Positions 28,000 through 37,104 of a DNA stretch of 64,000 bases are shown here, piece after piece (the first letter of the stretch is position 1; every line of letters starts with the position of its first letter). The notes beneath the pieces were generated by a model. The model did not search any database. It was given only the letters and a program-made list of their open reading frames with translations, and was not told the DNA's origin. Where the stretch lies: assembly GCF_004791165.1 (NCBI RefSeq), contig NZ_SRUZ01000003.1, forward strand, positions 620,001 through 684,000. Reading direction: 5' to 3'. The stretch is from Mesorhizobium sp. M8A.F.Ca.ET.218.01.1.1 (GTDB taxonomy: Bacteria > Pseudomonadota > Alphaproteobacteria > Rhizobiales > Rhizobiaceae). The position numbers and the translations under genes are program-made.

Positions 28000-29162
28000 G
28001 CGGCAATCTCCCTGGCCGAAAGGATGTCGCGGCCGCGCTCGCGTTCGGCGGCGAACATCTGGCCGAAGCGTGGCGACAACACCCCTGAGACGGCGAGTGC
28101 CGCCGCGCCGCGCAGCACGGCATGCTGGCCGCCGCTGGCGACGATGACACGCGGCGTCTTGCGATCAGCGCGAGCCGAAACCGAATTGTGCAGCGGTTCG
28201 GCCGCGTCCGCCAGGCGTTCGAGCAACTCCGACGCCGCCAGGCCGCCGAGCACGACCGTCTCTGGGTCGAAAAGGTTCTCGATGATGGCGATGGCATTGC
28301 GGAAGATCGGGCCGACCTGCGCCACCCAATCGGCGTCGCCGCCGGCCCGGCGGCCCCGCGCTTCGAGCGAGAGGTAGCGCTCGAGGCAGCCGCGGTTGCC
28401 GCAGGGGCAAAGCTCGCCATCAGGGACCACGGGAATGTGGCCGATCTCGCCCGCATTGCCCCAAGCGCCGCGCAGAACGCTGCCGTCATGCATCATGGCG
28501 CCGCCGAGCCCAACGCCGAAATAGAGATAGTAATAATCGGAATGGCGGGCTCCGATGCCATAAAGCCTCTCGCCCATCGCGGCGGCGGCCATGTCGCTCT
28601 CGAAGAACGCCGGCAATCCCGTCGCGGCCGTCAGCCGTTCACGCAGCGCCACGTGCTTCCACCCGGTCATCGTGGTCGGGCCGACAAAGCTCATGGAGTC
28701 CACGTCGAACGGACCGGGAAGCGCCATGCCGATGCCGATGACGCGGCCGCCGGGCCGCTTGCCCGTCAGGTCGCGAACCATGGCGCCAATCTGGTCGAAC
28801 GCATGATCAGGCGCCGCGTTGGGGGCTTCGCGGCGTGAACTCTCGATAACGTCGCCGCTGAGATTGATCAGTGCGGCGTCTATTCCAAGCGGCGTCAGGT
28901 GGATGCCGACGGCATAGCCGCCTTCCGGGTTGATGCGCAGCGTCGCGGGTGGCAGGCCACGGCCCTTCGGCTCTTCGCGTACGGACAGGATGTAGCCCTG
29001 TTCCTCCAGTTCGCGAACGATGGTCGACACGGTCTGGACGGTGAGCCCGACATGCCTGGCGATGTCGCTACGTGCGATCGGGCCATGACGGCGGATGGAC
29101 TCCAGCACGATGCGCCGGTTGTACGGCCGCCCGAACTCCTGATTGGTCCCCCGCAATGCCAT
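27996..29162 (-). CDS. ROK-family transcriptional regulator of the sugar operon
   Basis: A 388-residue NagC/XylR-type ROK protein. N-terminal winged helix-turn-helix (RSDIARHVGLTVQTVSTIV), then the sugar-binding ROK domain with the zinc signature GHIPVVPDGELCPCGNRGCLE (one His and three Cys). ATG at 29162 (MALRGTNQEF) is chosen over starts at 29195/29198 because GAGGG is correctly spaced and the family begins this way. As the first gene of the operon it probably represses its own transcription until the sugar binds. The upstream 29170-29240 region is unusually AT-rich and contains TCACGTGA, a possible operator. Confidence 0.92.
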   Translation of the reverse strand: MALRGTNQEFGRPYNRRIVLESIRRHGPIARSDIARHVGLTVQTVSTIVRELEEQGYILSVREEPKGRGLPPATLRINPEGGYAVGIHLTPLGIDAALINLSGDVIESSRREAPNAAPDHAFDQIGAMVRDLTGKRPGGRVIGIGMALPGPFDVDSMSFVGPTTMTGWKHVALRERLTAATGLPAFFESDMAAAAMGERLYGIGARHSDYYYLYFGVGLGGAMMHDGSVLRGAWGNAGEIGHIPVVPDGELCPCGNRGCLERYLSLEARGRRAGGDADWVAQVGPIFRNAIAIIENLFDPETVVLGGLAASELLERLADAAEPLHNSVSARADRKTPRVIVASGGQHAVLRGAAALAVSGVLSPRFGQMFAAERERGRDILSAREIAA

Positions 29163-29371
29163 GCCTTGCGCCCTCACGTGACGTAAGGTTCGCATCAAAT
29201 ATTTATTCAGTCAAATGGAATTCAAAAATAATCGGAGCGCGGACGGAACTGAAGATCCGTGGTGTCTCATCCTCGGTGGATCAGCGATGAGGCGGGAGAC
29301 TGCCTGGTGAGGGAGAGGCGTCGCTCGGCCGGTGGCTCGGGATTCAGCTGGCGGGCGAGCGGTTGCCCTTG

Positions 29372-30676
29372 TCAGAGATACTGCGCGACTTTCCTTCCGA
29401 CGGTCAGAAAGCGTAGCGGATCGATCGCCTCGCCATTGTGCCGCACTTCATAGTGAAGATGCGGGCCAGTCGAGCGTCCGCTGCTGCCGGTCTTGCCGAT
29501 GATGGCGCCGGCGTCGACTTTTTCGCCTACCGTCACGTCGATCTCGCTGAGATGTCCGTAGCGCGTGGCAAAACCATTGCCATGGTCGATCTCGACCATA
29601 CGGCCATAGCCGCCATTCCAGCCGGCCTTGGTGACGACGCCGGGCGCTGTCACCCGCGCCGCCATGCCGATGGGCGCCCTGAAATCCATGCCCGAATGCA
29701 GCGCGGCCGTGCCGAGAAGGGGATCGGTGCGCACACCGAACGGGCTGGTGACGGAGTGGCCGGGGGCGGGATTGGCAAGCGGCAGCCGGCGCGCTTCCTT
29801 TTTCAGCTGGTCGAGCGTGTCCAGCGCCTCGTCCAGCTCCTTGACCTTGCTGTCGAAGATCATCGACGAGTTGAGCGGGATCAACGGTCCGCCGACATCG
29901 CTTTCGTTCTTGCCGAAATCACTGTCGACCGGCAGTCCGGCTGCCTGCAGCGCCTGCTGGATGGCATCCGCGCTTTTGTAGGCATTGTCCGCGAGCGTGC
30001 TGATGCGGCTGAGCTGCTCATTCTCGATGGATTTCAGCGACTGGTTGATCGAGACGAACAGCTTGTCGGCACGATCTGCCGCTGAATCGCTGGGCAGCGG
30101 ATCGGTGCGGGTCGACCACAAGGAGAAGGGCCTGGTGTCGGCGGTGCCGAGGTCGGCGCCCAGGCTGGCAACCACGTAGGTCTGCGCGGGCTGGTTGATG
30201 CTGCCGGTCACCTCGGCGCGCTTGTCCGTCTTGGCGGCCGCGGCTGGATCGTCGGCGGGTACCGCTCCGGCGTCGTTTTCGGCGCGTTGGAGCAGCGGGC
30301 CGAGACGGCCATGCCGCTGACTGAGCTGCGTCTGGCGCTGAAGCAGTTCGCTGACCTTGGTTTCCATCAATTGCTGGTCGAGCAGCTGCCTGCTGGTGAT
30401 GCGGTCGACCTGGGCTCGAAGCGCCGAAATGCGGTCCTCGTACGCCTGCTGCATCCGCGCCTGGCGTGCGGTGGTGGCGCCGATCAGGTCGTCGCGCAGC
30501 ACGAGATAGGATGTGGCCAGGAGGTAGCCGATGGCAATGGCGGCGAGTGCTGAACCGATGAATGCCGCCAGCCAGGGGCGGACCGTGAAGTGCCTGATCT
30601 CGTTGCCTCGGGCGATGATGACCGTATGTGGTTCCTTGCGCCTGCCGAAGACTGCGGACTGACCGGTTGCGTTCAC
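29372..30676 (-). CDS. M23-family (LytM) peptidase, membrane-anchored
   Basis: A 434-residue envelope protein. A cytoplasmic N-terminus of about 33 residues, a membrane helix (AAFIGSALAAIAIGYLLATS), a predicted coiled coil at about 70-120, a linker, and a C-terminal LytM domain. Zinc ligands are visible: HSGMDF (His...Asp) and GPHLHYEV (HxH), so the domain should be catalytically competent rather than an EnvC/NlpD-like activator. It cleaves peptidoglycan cross-links or activates amidases during growth and division. The GTG start has no strong ribosome site. Monocistronic: neighbours on both sides are on separate units. Confidence 0.92.
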   Translation of the reverse strand: MNATGQSAVFGRRKEPHTVIIARGNEIRHFTVRPWLAAFIGSALAAIAIGYLLATSYLVLRDDLIGATTARQARMQQAYEDRISALRAQVDRITSRQLLDQQLMETKVSELLQRQTQLSQRHGRLGPLLQRAENDAGAVPADDPAAAAKTDKRAEVTGSINQPAQTYVVASLGADLGTADTRPFSLWSTRTDPLPSDSAADRADKLFVSINQSLKSIENEQLSRISTLADNAYKSADAIQQALQAAGLPVDSDFGKNESDVGGPLIPLNSSMIFDSKVKELDEALDTLDQLKKEARRLPLANPAPGHSVTSPFGVRTDPLLGTAALHSGMDFRAPIGMAARVTAPGVVTKAGWNGGYGRMVEIDHGNGFATRYGHLSEIDVTVGEKVDAGAIIGKTGSSGRSTGPHLHYEVRHNGEAIDPLRFLTVGRKVAQYL

Positions 30677-30967
30677 GGGACCAAGCTTTCGTTTACGACA
30701 CCACGAGAGCTTGATTACACATTATTAGGGTTAACAAAGGATTGCCCTATCGGCCGCGCGGCGCCGAATGGACGCAGCGCGGGCACGAGGTTGCGCGAAA
30801 ATCTCCAGGACGCGGACCCTATGCCGCGGAATCGTTGGCGATGAACACTCATGTTCTGTCGGGAGCATCCAGTAGCTCGCAGAGCAAGGCTCGGGTTTCT
30901 TAACTGTCTTCGATTGCATTTAGTTGACGCTTTTCGAGTAAAGGCGTGTTGGTATTTGGGATTCACC

Positions 30968-31981
30968 GTGGCGGTAGGAATGCTGGACGATCTGGTTGGC
31001 AAGATCCTCGACAAGATTTCGGGCACCAGTCTGCTGGCGACCGGGCTTTTGCTGCTGACGGCCTTTGTCAGCGCCCTCGTGGCCTATTGGCGCACGGTCG
31101 AGGAGAAGAGCTGGAAGGAGTTTTTCGAGTTCGTCATCCCGCATGAGGTCATCACCCATCCGTCCGCGAAGGCCGACCTGCTGTTCTGGGTCACGAAGAA
31201 GGCCCTGATGCCCTTCCTGATGCTGCCCGCCGGAATCGTCTTCGTCACGGCGGTGGGCTACGGGACCAACTGGCTGTTTTCCACACTGTTCCAGTTCCAG
31301 CCGCCTCTGATCGAGGGGCCGGCAGGGCCGGTGACGGTGCTGATCTTCACCGTCAGCATGCTGCTTGCCTACGACATTTCCTATTATCTCTATCACGTCG
31401 CCCAGCATCGCTATCCGCTGCTTTGGGAACTGCACAAGGTGCATCACTCGGCCGAGGTGATGGTCGGGATCACCAAGGACCGGGTCCATCCGCTCGACGA
31501 GTTGATGAACCGGGCCTGGGACGGCCTCATCGTGGGGCTCTGCTTCGGCATCTGGTCGCTGATTTCGCTGAACCTTGTCGAACTGACCGTTTTTGGCGTC
31601 AACGTCTATGTCATGCGCAACATCCTGATGATGGATTTCGTCAGGCACACGCATTTCAAGATCTCGTTCGGCCCGCTCAACAATTTGATCCTGTGTCCTC
31701 ATTGGCACCAGTTGCATCACAGCACCGATCCGCGCCACTACGACAAGAACTTCGGGCTGCTCTTCTCGTTCTGGGATCGGCTCTTTGGGACATTGTGTGT
31801 GCCGAGGCCCGACGAGGACTTCAAGTTCGGGCTGGTTGACCGCGATGTACGTGACTACCAGTCGCTCGCCGGCCTTTACGTCATGCCGTTGAAGCGGATG
31901 TGGGGGCATATCGCCAGGCGCATCCGGCCCGGAAAATCACGCTCACGCACCTCGCGATCCTCGGAAGGGACACGGCCATGA
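30968..31981 (+). CDS. Sterol desaturase / fatty acid hydroxylase family membrane protein
   Basis: A di-iron integral-membrane hydroxylase of about 337 residues. Histidine clusters: DISYYLYHVAQHR, LHKVHHSAEVM and HWHQLHHSTDP, with further His in FVRHTHFK; four to five membrane segments. These enzymes add oxygen to acyl chains, sterols or lipid head groups (OlsE of rhizobia is in this superfamily). The start is uncertain: GTG at 30968 has TTGGGA six bases before it; ATG at 30980 is possible. The 291 bases upstream show no gene. Its stop overlaps the next gene by four bases (ATGA). Confidence 0.88.
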   Translation: MAVGMLDDLVGKILDKISGTSLLATGLLLLTAFVSALVAYWRTVEEKSWKEFFEFVIPHEVITHPSAKADLLFWVTKKALMPFLMLPAGIVFVTAVGYGTNWLFSTLFQFQPPLIEGPAGPVTVLIFTVSMLLAYDISYYLYHVAQHRYPLLWELHKVHHSAEVMVGITKDRVHPLDELMNRAWDGLIVGLCFGIWSLISLNLVELTVFGVNVYVMRNILMMDFVRHTHFKISFGPLNNLILCPHWHQLHHSTDPRHYDKNFGLLFSFWDRLFGTLCVPRPDEDFKFGLVDRDVRDYQSLAGLYVMPLKRMWGHIARRIRPGKSRSRTSRSSEGTRP

Positions 31982-33114
31982 ACGCTCCCGTTGTGCTCGC
32001 CATCCCGCGGACACGCACCTTCGAAATCGTGACATCGGCGGTGCGCCTGGCCGAGATCGCACCGGCCTGGAGCGCGCTCTGGCAGCGGGCCGGCGGGCTT
32101 GTCTTCCAGCACCCGGACTGGATCGCGGCCTGGTGGCGAACCACCCCGCATCAGGAACGGCGCGCGCTCAGGATTGGCCTTGCCTGGAACGGCGACCGGC
32201 TCGACGGCGTGATAGCGCTCGCGACCTTCAGGCGCTCCGGCATCCGCATACTCGAATGGGCAGCGAAGGATCACAGTGACTATGGCGACGCGCTGGTTGC
32301 ACCTGACAGCGACCCGCGGGCGATCTCCCGCCTCTGGCAGCATGTTTTTGACCAGGGCGGCTTCGACCTGATCTATCTCAACCGTCTGCTGCCGGATGCC
32401 GGTGTTCATGCCCTGCTGGAACCGGCCCATGGCAAGGCGCTTCGGCCCAACCACCGCACTGAAATCAGCTATCGTGTCGGCGGCTCCTGGCAGCGTGGGG
32501 CGGAATGGTTCGAGACGTTGTCCAAGAAGGGCCGGCAGAACTATCGTCGTGGCCGCAAGTTCATGGAAGAAAGCGGTGCATTGCGTTTCCGGCTGCTGGA
32601 TGCGGATGAGCCGCGCGAGCCGGTGCTCGAGCGGGTCGCGACGTTGAAACGCCTCTGGCTTGCTCGCCATGGTCGCGCCTCGGATCTGTTCGACAAGGGC
32701 TCGCCCGTTCTCGCCGCGCTTATTTCGGTGCTGGCCGACCTCGGGCTGTTGCGCATCTTCGTGCTGGAGCTTGACGACAAGATCGTCGCCGTCTCGATCA
32801 ATTTCGAGCAGCGCGGCACGATGATGGCTTTCGTCACCACCTATGATCCCGAATACGAGCGCGCCTCGCCGGGTATGGTGCTGATGATGGACTATATCCA
32901 GTGGTCGTTCGACCGTGGCCTTGCCACGATTGATTTTCTCTGCGGCGGCGAGGATTTCAAGCGGCGCTTCGCCACGCAATCAGTCACGCTGTCGTCGATG
33001 ATGGGCGCGCGCGGCTTGCGTGGCCATCTTGCCGCGCTGGCCGATCAAGTGAGCCATGCTTCGAAATCCTGGAGGACGCGGCGGCAGCCGAAGGCTGAGG
33101 CCCCTGACGAGTAG
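31978..33114 (+). CDS. GNAT-family acyltransferase (BioF2/CelD-like)
   Basis: A 378-residue protein of the Acetyltransf_6 (BioF2/CelD-like) group. An N-terminal half with FQHPDWIAAWWRTT and a C-terminal GNAT-like half with KKGRQNYRRGRKFMEESG, VAVSINFEQRGTMMAFVTTY and DFLCGGEDFKRRFA, which are typical of the family. Such proteins transfer acyl groups in polysaccharide or lipid modification; none is well characterised in rhizobia. AAGGGA precedes the ATG, and the four-base overlap with the hydroxylase indicates coupled translation, so both probably act on the same envelope molecule. Confidence 0.82.
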   Translation: MNAPVVLAIPRTRTFEIVTSAVRLAEIAPAWSALWQRAGGLVFQHPDWIAAWWRTTPHQERRALRIGLAWNGDRLDGVIALATFRRSGIRILEWAAKDHSDYGDALVAPDSDPRAISRLWQHVFDQGGFDLIYLNRLLPDAGVHALLEPAHGKALRPNHRTEISYRVGGSWQRGAEWFETLSKKGRQNYRRGRKFMEESGALRFRLLDADEPREPVLERVATLKRLWLARHGRASDLFDKGSPVLAALISVLADLGLLRIFVLELDDKIVAVSINFEQRGTMMAFVTTYDPEYERASPGMVLMMDYIQWSFDRGLATIDFLCGGEDFKRRFATQSVTLSSMMGARGLRGHLAALADQVSHASKSWRTRRQPKAEAPDE

Positions 33115-33154
33115 CGTCATAATTGTCGATTGCTTTGGTGGGCTTTGGCGACGT

Positions 33155-33622
33155 TCAGAGCGCGCGAACGGCTTCCAGCACGGCCTCGGCATGGCCCTTG
33201 ACGCGGACCTTGCGCCAAATCCTGGCGATCCGTCCGTCGCGTCCGATCAGGAACGTCGCGCGCTCGACACCCATGTATTTGCGGCCATACATCGATTTCT
33301 CGACCCACAGATGGTAGGCCTCGATCACCTTGCGCTCCTCGTCGGCGGCAAGATCGATGGTGAGATCGTATTTCGACTTGAACTTGTCGTGTTTCTTGGC
33401 GCTGTCGGGCGACAGGCCAATGACGACGGCGCCGGCCTTCTCGAATTCCGGCTTCAGCTGTGAGAAGCTGATCGCCTCTTGCGTGCAGCTTGTCGTGTCG
33501 TCCTGTGGATAGAAATAGAGCACCACCGGCTTGCCGGCGGATGCCGCCAGGCTGAGCGATCCGCCACCGTCCCGCGGCAGGTCGAATTGCGGCGCGGGAT
33601 CGCCTACGTCGAGGTCGGCCAT
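33155..33622 (-). CDS. bcp: Thioredoxin-dependent peroxiredoxin (BCP/PrxQ type)
   Basis: A 155-residue atypical peroxiredoxin. The active-site region is VVLYFYPQDDTTSCTQEAISF: the peroxidatic Cys is present, in a TTSCTQEA context where most family members have TPGCTxEA, and no second Cys five residues later is seen, so it may be a 1-Cys form that resolves through an external thiol. It reduces hydrogen peroxide and organic peroxides in the cytoplasm. AAGGGC precedes the ATG. Divergent from the AsmA-like gene. Confidence 0.92.
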   Translation of the reverse strand: MADLDVGDPAPQFDLPRDGGGSLSLAASAGKPVVLYFYPQDDTTSCTQEAISFSQLKPEFEKAGAVVIGLSPDSAKKHDKFKSKYDLTIDLAADEERKVIEAYHLWVEKSMYGRKYMGVERATFLIGRDGRIARIWRKVRVKGHAEAVLEAVRAL

Positions 33623-33717
33623 ATCGATGCCCTTGTTTGAGGTTACGCGCGAAGCCACACCGATATAGTGTCGAGCGGGGATTCGTCCACGAGCGAATTG
33701 GTACAACGGAAGATTGC

Positions 33718-36700
33718 GTGGATCAGGAGCAACCGCAGCACGAGAAGATCAGGTTCAGGCGGGACGAGATCACCGACCTGGGGGCTTTGCCGTCCGCGTG
33801 CCGCGTCCCGCCTCTCGGTCAGGCTGCCATCGGCCGCGGCGTTCGCATCCTTTCACGCCTGTTTGCCGGCCTGGTCGCGTTCATGCTGCTGGTCGCGGTG
33901 ACCGTCTATCTCATCGGCCTTTCCGGCATCGGCTCGGACCGGCTGCGCGTCGAGGCGGAGAGCGCCATAGAGAGGCTGGCGGGCGTCGACGTCAATGTCG
34001 CGGTCGGGCCCGCGCGCATTACGCTCGACAGTTCGAGCTTCGTCGCCCTCCAGGTGAGCGATGTCAGCCTGAAGACATCAGACGGCAAGCCGATGGCGGA
34101 TGCCGGTCGCGTGCGCTTTGGCGTGCGTCTGGTGCCGCTGCTATGGGGTGAGGTGCGGCTGACCAGTGCCAGGATCTCCGATGCCCGTGTCGTCATGGCG
34201 GCGATGCCGTCCGGCGGCGACTGGACCGCGGCGCTGCGCAACCAGGACGGCCTCGTCGATCCGGAGAAACTGTCGGACGCGGTGTTCGGCAATATCCATC
34301 GCGCGCTCGATGCCGTGCGGGAAGATTCGATGCGCCGGATCGATCTCAGCAATGTCGAGTTCGTGCTGCCCGACGCCGGATCGATCAAGCTGGTCAAGAT
34401 CGCCGACGCCACCGTGGTTCAGTCGGGGCCGGGGGGCATGAAGTTCACCGCCGAGGCGGATGTCGACGGCAGGACAGTCACGGTTGCCGCCGCCGCCATC
34501 CGCGATGTCGCGGCGCACCGGGTAACAAGCCTGGATGCCAGCATCAATCTGGCGGATGCCGGCGCCGCCGCTGCCGGCTCCGGGAAGCTTGGTGCCGTCG
34601 CGTTGAAGCTGACGGGATCGGAAGGCTCAGGCACCACCGCATCACGCCTGGCCGCCGCCCTTTCATCCACCGGCTCGGTGCTCGATCTTGGCGCGCGCGG
34701 GCTGCTGCCGGCGGATGCCGATGTCAATGCGACGCTTGTCTACGGCTCCAACAAGATCCAGGTGGACAGGTTGCTGCTGAAAACCGGCCGGTCTTCATTC
34801 GATTTCGGCGGCTCGATCGGGCCGAAACCGGCAACCGGGGTAGCGGGTGAGGAACCCTCGTACCGTTACGATTTGACCAGCGACGGTTCGACCTTGGCAC
34901 CGTCGGAATCGCCTGAACCCGCATTGATCTTCCTGGCGCGGATTGCTGGCGTCTATCAGCCGCAAAGCCGTAAACTGGTGGCCGAGCAGATCGCGGTTCG
35001 GTCCTCTGGTTCCGGCGAGGTGCTTGGTACCTCAACGGTGGAATTCGTTGACGGCAAGGCTCCCGGGATCAATCTGGCGCTCAGCGTCCATGACATGCCG
35101 GTCTCGCACGTCAAACAGCTTTGGCCATGGTTTTCGGCGCGCAATGCGCGGCTCTGGGTGCTGAACAATTTGTTCGGCGGCCGCGTGGTCGACGCCAATC
35201 TCCAGTTCCAGGTGGTGCCGGACCGCCTCGGCAATGGGGTACCGCTTTCCGCCGACGAGGTCTTCGGCCGCTTCCAGATCGAGGGGGCGCGCTTCGACAC
35301 GGCCGGCCGCATTCCGCCGATCCGCGACGCGGTGGGCGTCGTCGGATTCCACGGCAACGACGTCGACATTTCATTGTCCTCGGGCACCGTCTTCATGCCC
35401 AGTGGCCGCGTGGTTGCGGCCAGCAACGGGACATTGACCGTCAAGGCGGCCAACCGCCCGCCGGTCATCGGCGCTCTCGATATCGACGTTGCCGGCGATG
35501 CGTCCGCTGTCGCCGAACTTGCATCCTATGAACCGATCAATGCCATGCGCCATGTCGGCCTTCTGCCGGAGGATCTTTCCGGCAGCGTTACCGGCCACGT
35601 CAAGGCGGACATTCCGCTGCAGTCGGGCGTCGATACCGCGAAGCTCGATTGGCTGGTGTCGCTCGACTATACCGGCCTGTCCTTGGCCAAGCCGTTCGAG
35701 GGACAGGCCGTAACCAATGCCGATGGCTCGATCACCGTCGACCCGCAAAAGGCTGTCATTTCGGCTAAGGCATCGCTGAATGGCATTCCGGCCGAACTCG
35801 ATCTGGTCGAGCCGCTGGCCGATGACGGGCCGGCGCGCAGCCGCAAGGTAGCCCTGGTGCTCGACGACAAGATCCGCGCCGCCGCCATGCCCGGCCTGAC
35901 GCCGCTGCTTGGCGGAACGGTGAAGGTCGCGATCGACAAGAGCGGCAACGGCAACCAGAACGTCTCGGCCGACCTGACCAACGCCAGGCTGGACATTCCC
36001 TGGGCCGGCTGGAGCAAGGGGGCGGGGGTTCCCGCCAGCGCCACATTCGTCATGACCAAGTCCGGCGACACCACGACGCTGTCCGACTTCGAGCTCGACG
36101 GCAAGACGTTCTCCGTCGACGGCAGTATCGTGCTGGTCAACGGCGCCTTGTCTTCGGCCAAGTTCAACAAGGTCACCTTGAACAGGGGCGACGACGTGGC
36201 TGTTTCGGTCAAGCGATCGGGCAAGGGCTACGCGGTCGACATCAATGGCAATGCGCTCGACGCTCGTTCGCTCATCAAGCAATTTACGTCCGATGTGGAC
36301 ACCGCAACGAAGACGACGGGAACAGACGACATTTCCGTCAGCGCCGATGTCAATCAGCTGACCGGTTTCCACGATGAGCAACTGTCCAACCTGAAGCTCG
36401 ACTACAGTGCGGCCGGTTCAAGGGTGAACGGACTGAAGGTGAGCGCGACGGCGAGTTCCGGCGCCGCCATCGCCATCAGCAACACCACCGGCGACGGCAG
36501 ACGCTCGCTCAACGTGCAGTCGGCGGACGCCGGCGCCATCCTGCGGTTCCTCAACATTTATGAGCACATGGAAGGCGGCGCGATCACATTGGCCCTGTCG
36601 GGAGCCAGCGATGGACCGATGAAGGGCAAGGTCGACACCAGCAACTTCTTCGTCGTCAACGAACCCAAACTCGCCTCCATCGTCTCGACCACGCCGGCCG

Positions 36701-37098
36701 GCGATAGCCGCAGCCTCAACCAGGCGGTGAAGGGCAAGCTCGACACGTCGCGAGTGAAGTTCGAACGGGGTTACGCCGAGATCGACAAGGGTAGCGGCTA
36801 CCTGAAGCTGACCAATGGCGTGCTGCGTGGCCCGCGCATCGGCACGACGTTCCAGGGCATCCTCTACGACCAGAACAACAATATGGACATGACCGGCACC
36901 TTCATGCCGGTCTACGGCCTCAACCGTATTTTCGGCGAACTGCCCATCGTCGGCGCGCTTCTGGGCAATGGCCGCGACCGCGGCCTGATCGGCGTCACCT
37001 ACCGGCTCAGGGGCAATGCCAACAAGCCGGTGCTCGACGTCAATCCGCTGTCGGTGATCGCGCCGGGCATATTCAGGTCGATCTTCGAGTACCGGTGA
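33718..37098 (+). CDS. AsmA-like envelope protein, DUF3971/YhdP type
   Basis: A very long protein (1,126 residues) with a single N-terminal membrane helix (LFAGLVAFMLLVAVTVYLIG) after a short basic cytoplasmic part, and a beta-rich repeat body in the periplasm. The C-terminus GVTYRLRGNANKPVLDVNP then PGIFRSIFEYR is the AsmA-like C-terminal signature. Members of the AsmA/YhdP/TamB superfamily form long grooves that carry phospholipids between membranes. The GTG start is chosen for the GGAAG site five bases upstream; a longer frame would overlap the bcp start. Cotranscription with other genes is not apparent. Confidence 0.85.
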   Translation: MDQEQPQHEKIRFRRDEITDLGALPSACRVPPLGQAAIGRGVRILSRLFAGLVAFMLLVAVTVYLIGLSGIGSDRLRVEAESAIERLAGVDVNVAVGPARITLDSSSFVALQVSDVSLKTSDGKPMADAGRVRFGVRLVPLLWGEVRLTSARISDARVVMAAMPSGGDWTAALRNQDGLVDPEKLSDAVFGNIHRALDAVREDSMRRIDLSNVEFVLPDAGSIKLVKIADATVVQSGPGGMKFTAEADVDGRTVTVAAAAIRDVAAHRVTSLDASINLADAGAAAAGSGKLGAVALKLTGSEGSGTTASRLAAALSSTGSVLDLGARGLLPADADVNATLVYGSNKIQVDRLLLKTGRSSFDFGGSIGPKPATGVAGEEPSYRYDLTSDGSTLAPSESPEPALIFLARIAGVYQPQSRKLVAEQIAVRSSGSGEVLGTSTVEFVDGKAPGINLALSVHDMPVSHVKQLWPWFSARNARLWVLNNLFGGRVVDANLQFQVVPDRLGNGVPLSADEVFGRFQIEGARFDTAGRIPPIRDAVGVVGFHGNDVDISLSSGTVFMPSGRVVAASNGTLTVKAANRPPVIGALDIDVAGDASAVAELASYEPINAMRHVGLLPEDLSGSVTGHVKADIPLQSGVDTAKLDWLVSLDYTGLSLAKPFEGQAVTNADGSITVDPQKAVISAKASLNGIPAELDLVEPLADDGPARSRKVALVLDDKIRAAAMPGLTPLLGGTVKVAIDKSGNGNQNVSADLTNARLDIPWAGWSKGAGVPASATFVMTKSGDTTTLSDFELDGKTFSVDGSIVLVNGALSSAKFNKVTLNRGDDVAVSVKRSGKGYAVDINGNALDARSLIKQFTSDVDTATKTTGTDDISVSADVNQLTGFHDEQLSNLKLDYSAAGSRVNGLKVSATASSGAAIAISNTTGDGRRSLNVQSADAGAILRFLNIYEHMEGGAITLALSGASDGPMKGKVDTSNFFVVNEPKLASIVSTTPAGDSRSLNQAVKGKLDTSRVKFERGYAEIDKGSGYLKLTNGVLRGPRIGTTFQGILYDQNNNMDMTGTFMPVYGLNRIFGELPIVGALLGNGRDRGLIGVTYRLRGNANKPVLDVNPLSVIAPGIFRSIFEYR

Positions 37099-37104
37099 GG
37101 GTCC

